The notes below the pieces were generated by a model. That model had not been told where the DNA came from, ran no database searches, and saw only the letters and a list, made by a program, of their open reading frames with translations. A stretch of 43,924 bases of DNA from Phycisphaerales bacterium. GTDB lineage: Bacteria; Planctomycetota; Phycisphaerae; Phycisphaerales; SM1A02. The position numbers were made by a program, and so were the translations under genes. Below, piece by piece: positions 43,764 through 43,924 of this stretch. The stretch lies in assembly GCA_029268515.1 (NCBI GenBank), contig JAQWNP010000018.1, positions 1 through 43,924 on the forward strand, read 5' to 3'. Each line of letters opens with the position of its first letter. Within the stretch, counting starts at the first letter, position 1.

Positions 43764-43924
43764 GAGCTATCTGGCGATAGCGCCCCTTGCCCTGCATAGC
43801 CAGAGACATCAAAGATCTCGCCGAGCAACTCTTGCACCTGAGGCACGTAGAGCACGACCAAGATGCCGATGCCAAAGAGAAGCACTGCAATAGCCAACAC
43901 CATGTCGCTCATCAGCGCATCGAG
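43760..43924 (-). CDS. End of a small single-helix membrane protein (possibly complete)
   Basis: The frame enters from the right edge and stops at 43760-43762, giving at least 54 residues (...M-S-D-M-V-L-A-I-A-V-L-L-F-G-I-G-I-L-V-V-L-Y-V...). One hydrophobic helix is followed by a short polar tail ending S-P-D-S-S. It could start at the ATG at 43912 (50 residues) but no ribosome-binding site is visible there, so it may extend beyond the window. The stop overlaps the end of the DUF1844 gene by 4 bp. Function unknown. Confidence 0.6.
   Translation of the reverse strand, partial: LDALMSDMVLAIAVLLFGIGILVVLYVPQVQELLGEIFDVSGYAGQGALSPDSS

Overview
The window reads as a 44-kb piece of a planctomycete chromosome, most likely of the Phycisphaerae type. 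This is inferred from family content, not from a marker gene. The pointers are a PEP-CTERM-like tail ending in PAPGA...GTRRRRA at the left edge, a planctomycete-type C-terminal cytochrome c domain, FG-GAP/ASPIC-UnbV and TPR lipoproteins, a PQQ dehydrogenase with an HNE_0200-type di-heme tail, a DUF6288-like protein and a DUF1844 protein. Coding density is high, with many 1-8 bp start/stop overlaps and several convergent genes that overlap at their 3' ends. No insertion sequence, integrase, phage gene, CRISPR array or rRNA gene is visible. One tRNA gene is present, an initiator tRNA.

Left part (1-12.3 kb): the end of a PEP-CTERM-like protein and its terminator; a TPR lipoprotein translationally coupled to an FG-GAP/ASPIC lipoprotein; converging on them, a three-gene operon of class-V aminotransferase, DUF2231-cytochrome c membrane protein and a second, related TPR lipoprotein; a 1-kb stretch (7088-8090) whose coding status I cannot settle; lexA; dprA, which overlaps the lexA 3' end by 93 bp; and a PQQ-dependent dehydrogenase with two haem-binding motifs.

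Middle part (12.3-28 kb): a membrane protein with a very acidic, tandemly repeated tail; tRNA-fMet with a clear terminator; a PDZ/HEAT protein; a K+/H+ antiporter; a kinase-phospholyase fusion; DUF493 and O-methyltransferase genes; a lipoprotein; a large secreted metalloprotease with a dockerin-like end; and a HutF-type deiminase coupled to an M20 (ArgE-like) amidohydrolase.

Right part (28-44 kb): mainly housekeeping and metabolic genes. These are a VOC protein, an S9 peptidase, folE, a BtpA-family protein, a tdh-kbl threonine-degradation pair, an RlmN/Cfr-family methyltransferase, a coiled-coil exported protein, a YpdA-like thiol disulfide reductase facing a peroxiredoxin, rfbD, two tiny coupled unknown genes, a YraN-like protein coupled to a SurA-like lipoprotein, DUF1844, and the end of a small membrane protein.

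Three themes recur. The first is an exported lipoprotein/cytochrome module (0.3-5.9 kb and 9.9-12.3 kb), which suggests periplasmic oxidation chemistry. The second is amino-acid catabolism (threonine, formimidoylglutamate, possibly hydroxylysine). The third is redox and DNA-damage housekeeping. I see no gene cluster that clearly forms a new defence or mobile system. The best candidates for undescribed biology are the acidic-repeat membrane protein, the paired TPR/ASPIC/cytochrome module, the HutF-M20 pair and the unresolved 7.1-8.1 kb stretch.
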